Made by a program: the position numbers and the translations under genes. From Acidobacteriota bacterium (GTDB lineage: Bacteria; Acidobacteriota; Vicinamibacteria; Vicinamibacterales; UBA8438): DNA of 64,000 nucleotides. Below are positions 61,013 through 64,000 of this stretch, piece after piece; the first letter of the stretch is position 1; the number at the start of each line of letters is the position of its first letter. Location: positions 362,812 to 426,811 of the forward strand of contig VXRJ01000035.1 of the NCBI GenBank assembly GCA_009838525.1, read 5' to 3'. The notes under the pieces are model-generated. The model ran no database searches and was not told the origin of the DNA. It saw nothing but the letters and a program-made list of their open reading frames with translations.

Positions 61013-63682
61013 ATGTTCCTCCGACGGTGGTTCTACGCGTGGCGGGTTCGGTTGCGGGCGCTGCTCGACCGGAATGGAGCCGACCGCGAACTGGACGATG
61101 AACTGCGACATCACGTCGACCTGGAGGTCGAGTCACGATGCGCACGGGGCGTCGCGGCTCCGGAGGCGCGCCGGCAGGCGCTGGCCGCGCTCGGCGGTAT
61201 GGCGTCGACCCGGGAGCACGTTCGCGCATCGCGCTTCGGTGCGTCCCTGGCGGAAGGGTTGCGGGATGTCCGCTACGGCCTGCGGCTGCTGCGTCGGAAT
61301 CCGCGGTTCACGGCGGCGGCGGTCTTCACCCTGGCGTTTGCGATCGGTGCGACGACAACGGTCTATTCCGTTGTGGATGCCGTGTTGTTGCAGCCGCCGC
61401 CCTTCCCGAATCCCGAACGCCTCGTCACGCTGTGGCAAACGGATCCGGAGAACGGCAACCGTCCCGCCGCAGTGGCCCCGGCCAACTTCCTCGACTGGCG
61501 AGAGCAGGCCGGGAGCTTCGAGCAGGTGGCCGCCGTAGAGCCCTGGTCCTTCGATTTCATCGGCCCCACTCAGCCCGAAGAGTTCTACGCGTCGGCGGTC
61601 ACCGAAGGCTTCTTCGAAACTCTGGGCGTCCAAGCGGCGCACGGCCGGACCTTCCTTCCGGATGAGTACCGATCCGGCAGCGGGGCCGTTGTCATGACCG
61701 ACGGACTGTGGCAACGCCGTTTCGGGGGCGACGCGGAGATTGTCGGCCAGTCGCTGGTGTTGAACGGCGAGCCGCACATCGTCGTGGGCGTGCTTGCCCC
61801 GAACTTCGAACTGGGTCTCGAAGAGGGTCTCACGGTCCGCGATCTCTTTGCACCCAAGGCCATTGCGGAATGGGAGAACAACCGGCGTGGCACAGGCTGG
61901 TGGCACGTCGTCGGTCGGATCCGTCTGGACGTCACGCTCGGCGAGGCGCAGGCAGAGATGGATGCCATCGCGGGGCGGCTGGCGGTAGACAATCCCCGCA
62001 CCAACACCGACGTCGGGGCGCGTGTCATCCCTCTGCGGACGTGGCAGGTAGACGCGGTGCAAACGATCCTGCTGCTGCTCTGGGCCGCCGTCCTGTTCGT
62101 TCTGCTGATTGCCTCCGTCAATGTCGCCAACCTGATGCTGGCGCGTTCGGCCTTGCGCGAGCAGGAGTTCGCGATTCGGTCGGCGGTTGGCGGTGGGCGC
62201 GGCCGCCTGGTGCGGCAACTGCTGGCCGAGAGCGTGGTGATTGCCGCGCTCGGTGGTATCGGAGGGGTTGCGCTGACCGTTTATTCGCTCGATGCGATCG
62301 TCGGGCTCCTGCCGTCCGACGTCCCGCGGTTGGCGCAGATCGCCATCAACGGGCGCGTCCTCGTATTCGCCACCGGCCTCGTCCTCGCAACCGCCCTGGT
62401 GTTCGGTCTCGCGCCGGCGCGTCAGGCTTCCCGCCAGGCCGCCGGTCCCCTCCGCGCGCATCGCGTCGGCGCCACGGTGGAGCAGCAAAGGGTCCGCCGG
62501 TTGTTGGTGATGGCCGAAGTCGCGCTGGCGCTGGTGTTGTTGGTCGCGGCAGGCCTGGTCCTGCAGAGCTTTGCGCGGTTGGTGAACGTCGACTTGGGTT
62601 ACGTGCCGGACGATGCGGTCGCGTTGCAGATCTTCATGGACCGTGACAGCGAGAACAGTGCGCGGGTGAACTTCATCCGCGAGACGCTCCAGCAGATTCA
62701 CATCCTGCCGGACGTGGAGGCGGCTGGCGCGGTTTCGGCGTTTCCCCTCGCCGCCGCCGATCTGACTGCCGAGACCCCGTTGACAATTCATGACCTGCCG
62801 CCGCCGCCGCCGGGTGAAGAGCTGTCCGTGGCCGTGACCCTGGCGACCCCGGGCTACTTGGAGGCGATACGGCTTCCTCTCCGGAGCGGGCGGTGGTTCG
62901 AGGAGAGCGACGATGGTGCGGGGACGCCGGTCGCCGTCATCAACGAGACCCTGGCGCGGCAACACTGGCCGGAGGCCGACCCGCTGGCGCACCGGATAAC
63001 GGTCCAGGTTTCGGGGCGGGAATTCGAGGCCGAAATCGTCGGAGTCGTGGGAGCGACTCGCCCCCGGGGCTTCCAGAGTGCTCCGCGGCCGGAGGTTTAC
63101 GTGGCGCACGCACAAGGTGGGCACGAAGGGTTGACCTACGACGGCGGGATGACCTACGTCGTACGGACCGCCGCAGACCCGGCCGCCAGCATCCGGGCGA
63201 TTCAGGATGTCATCTGGACGGCTAATCCGGTCCAGACCATCTACAGTGTCTCCACGGTAAGCCAGCTTCTGTCGGACACGCTGGCGGCCCGCCGATTCAC
63301 GACGACGCTCCTGGCGCTGTTCGGTCTGGCCGCCCTGGTTCTGGCGGGCGTCGGCATCTACGGTGTGGTCGCCGTCGCCACCGCGCAGCGAACGCGCGAG
63401 ATCGGTTTGCGGCTCGCCATGGGCGCGCAGCCGCGGGACGTGTTGCGGATGGTCGTGGGGGGCGCCGTCGGCCTTGCGGGAGCGGGCGTTGGCGCCGGCC
63501 TGATCGCGGCGCTCGTCGCCTCGCGCGGGCTGGGTTCGCTCCTCTTCAACGTCGCGCCGTCCGATCCCGCAACCCTGGCGGGCGTGTCGCTGCTGCTGCT
63601 TCTCGTTGCCGCCGGGGCCGCCTACGTGCCAGCGCGGCGCGCCGCCGGCGTGGATCCCCTCACCGCCCTCCGCGTGGAATAG
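61013..63682 (+). CDS. ADOP-type MacB/FtsX permease 2, PadR-linked
   Basis: An 889-residue permease with the N-terminal extension (ADRELDDELRHHVDLEVESR), the first helix in AAAVFTLAFAIGATTTVYSV, MacB-like periplasmic core (SVVDAVLLQPPPFPNPERL), a middle helix pair (LLLLWAAVLFVLLIASVNVA), a second periplasmic domain and the tail YVPARRAAGVDPLTALRVE. The adaptor gene 5 bases downstream suggests a MacA-MacB-type tripartite pump. The ATPase is not within the window. Confidence 0.9.
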   Translation: MFLRRWFYAWRVRLRALLDRNGADRELDDELRHHVDLEVESRCARGVAAPEARRQALAALGGMASTREHVRASRFGASLAEGLRDVRYGLRLLRRNPRFTAAAVFTLAFAIGATTTVYSVVDAVLLQPPPFPNPERLVTLWQTDPENGNRPAAVAPANFLDWREQAGSFEQVAAVEPWSFDFIGPTQPEEFYASAVTEGFFETLGVQAAHGRTFLPDEYRSGSGAVVMTDGLWQRRFGGDAEIVGQSLVLNGEPHIVVGVLAPNFELGLEEGLTVRDLFAPKAIAEWENNRRGTGWWHVVGRIRLDVTLGEAQAEMDAIAGRLAVDNPRTNTDVGARVIPLRTWQVDAVQTILLLLWAAVLFVLLIASVNVANLMLARSALREQEFAIRSAVGGGRGRLVRQLLAESVVIAALGGIGGVALTVYSLDAIVGLLPSDVPRLAQIAINGRVLVFATGLVLATALVFGLAPARQASRQAAGPLRAHRVGATVEQQRVRRLLVMAEVALALVLLVAAGLVLQSFARLVNVDLGYVPDDAVALQIFMDRDSENSARVNFIRETLQQIHILPDVEAAGAVSAFPLAAADLTAETPLTIHDLPPPPPGEELSVAVTLATPGYLEAIRLPLRSGRWFEESDDGAGTPVAVINETLARQHWPEADPLAHRITVQVSGREFEAEIVGVVGATRPRGFQSAPRPEVYVAHAQGGHEGLTYDGGMTYVVRTAADPAASIRAIQDVIWTANPVQTIYSVSTVSQLLSDTLAARRFTTTLLALFGLAALVLAGVGIYGVVAVATAQRTREIGLRLAMGAQPRDVLRMVVGGAVGLAGAGVGAGLIAALVASRGLGSLLFNVAPSDPATLAGVSLLLLLVAAGAAYVPARRAAGVDPLTALRVE

Positions 63683-63687
63683 CGGCC

Positions 63688-64000
63688 ATGGACATTGCGC
63701 GACCTGATCTCGCCCGGAAGCGACGGTTCCGTCACGGCCTTTACACCGTGTCGGGCCTGGTCGTGGTGGCCCTGATTACGGTCGGCGTCTCGCGCCTGGA
63801 GCCCGCCGCCCCCCGCGTCGACGCTGACACGGTCTTCATCGACACCGTGCAGCGCGGCCCGATGGTCCGGGAGGTGCGCGGCACGGGGACCCTGGTGCCG
63901 GAGACCATCCGCTGGATCCCGGCCGTGACCGACGGCACGGTCGAGCGGATCGTGATCCGTCCCGGCGCCACCATCGAACCCGGCACGGTAATCCTGGAGC
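63688..64000 (+). CDS. HlyD/RND-type periplasmic adaptor, 3' end outside window
   Basis: About 104 residues are visible. After a basic start (MDIARPDLARKRRFRHGLYT) there is one transmembrane helix (VSGLVVVALITVGVSRL), then FIDTVQRGPMVREVRGTGTL and the beginning of a lipoyl/barrel-sandwich domain (GTVERIVIRPGATIEPGTVI). This matches efflux adaptors. The gene starts 5 bases after the permease stop, so it is probably in the same operon. Confidence 0.8.
   Translation, partial: MDIARPDLARKRRFRHGLYTVSGLVVVALITVGVSRLEPAAPRVDADTVFIDTVQRGPMVREVRGTGTLVPETIRWIPAVTDGTVERIVIRPGATIEPGTVILE

Overview
The window is about 70% G+C and most likely comes from an Acidobacteriota chromosome, probably the Vicinamibacteria lineage. 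The inference rests on gene content. There are three FtsX/MacB-type permeases of the acidobacterial ADOP kind, two of them directly behind PadR regulators. There is a large TonB-dependent receptor with an N-terminal carboxypeptidase-regulatory-like domain, several secreted PQQ beta-propeller dehydrogenases and other propellers, a DUF6152 protein, and three copies of a secreted family without a known function. Strong GGAGG-type ribosome binding sites and 1-8 base gene overlaps are common. No rRNA, CRISPR array or complete insertion sequence was seen; one tRNA-Glu(UUC) is present.

Layout. 1-2.3 kb: end of an FG-GAP/ASPIC-like secreted protein, a universal stress protein and a membrane fatty-acid desaturase. 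2.5-7.7 kb (minus): TonB-dependent receptor, then two tandem squalene/phytoene-synthase paralogues. 7.8-11.7 kb: secreted alpha/beta hydrolase translationally coupled to an ABC-2 exporter pair, then a membrane-anchored cupin. 11.8-15.4 kb: ADOP permease (minus) divergent from a PLP aminotransferase. 15.4-20 kb: AbrB/VapC toxin-antitoxin pair, porin, small membrane protein, VOC protein, DUF983 protein, a DUF385-like protein and the tRNA.

20.1-26.5 kb is a six-gene plus-strand operon: MoxR ATPase, DUF58, membrane protein, VWA, MxaK-like protein, VWA. It matches the mxaR-S-A-C-K-L order of the methanol-dehydrogenase maturation cluster, but no dehydrogenase structural gene is attached. Two secreted PQQ dehydrogenases lie elsewhere in the window (37.1 and 54.2 kb); both carry the Asp-x-Asp signature linked to lanthanide-dependent enzymes. 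26.6-33.8 kb: APH/ATPase fusion, the secreted-family cluster with DUF6152, and an NQR2/RnfD-like membrane protein fused to Sel1-like repeats. 33.9-37 kb (minus): CoA-transferase-like A and B subunits and an acyl-CoA ligase in one operon. 37.1-46.4 kb: PQQ dehydrogenase, PhoD phosphatase, a second VapC module, an AAA/DUF4143 ATPase, an RsbU-like phosphatase, a bactofilin-like membrane protein and pyruvate kinase.

46.5-51 kb: a 14-unit Sel1 protein, a metallo-beta-lactamase-fold protein and an NHL-type lipoprotein. 51-54.1 kb has visibly lower G+C and holds a small secreted protein, an unknown secreted protein and a MauG-type dihaem peroxidase, followed by about 500 bases without a convincing gene; it may be acquired DNA. 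54.2-57.5 kb: PQQ dehydrogenase-like protein and two more toxin-antitoxin pairs. 57.5-64 kb: two PadR-ADOP pairs and the start of an HlyD-type adaptor, cut by the window end.

Two dispersed non-coding repeat families stand out. One is an 18-base perfect hairpin with compensatory arm changes, seen only between convergent genes. The other is a roughly 62-base element with two full and two partial copies.
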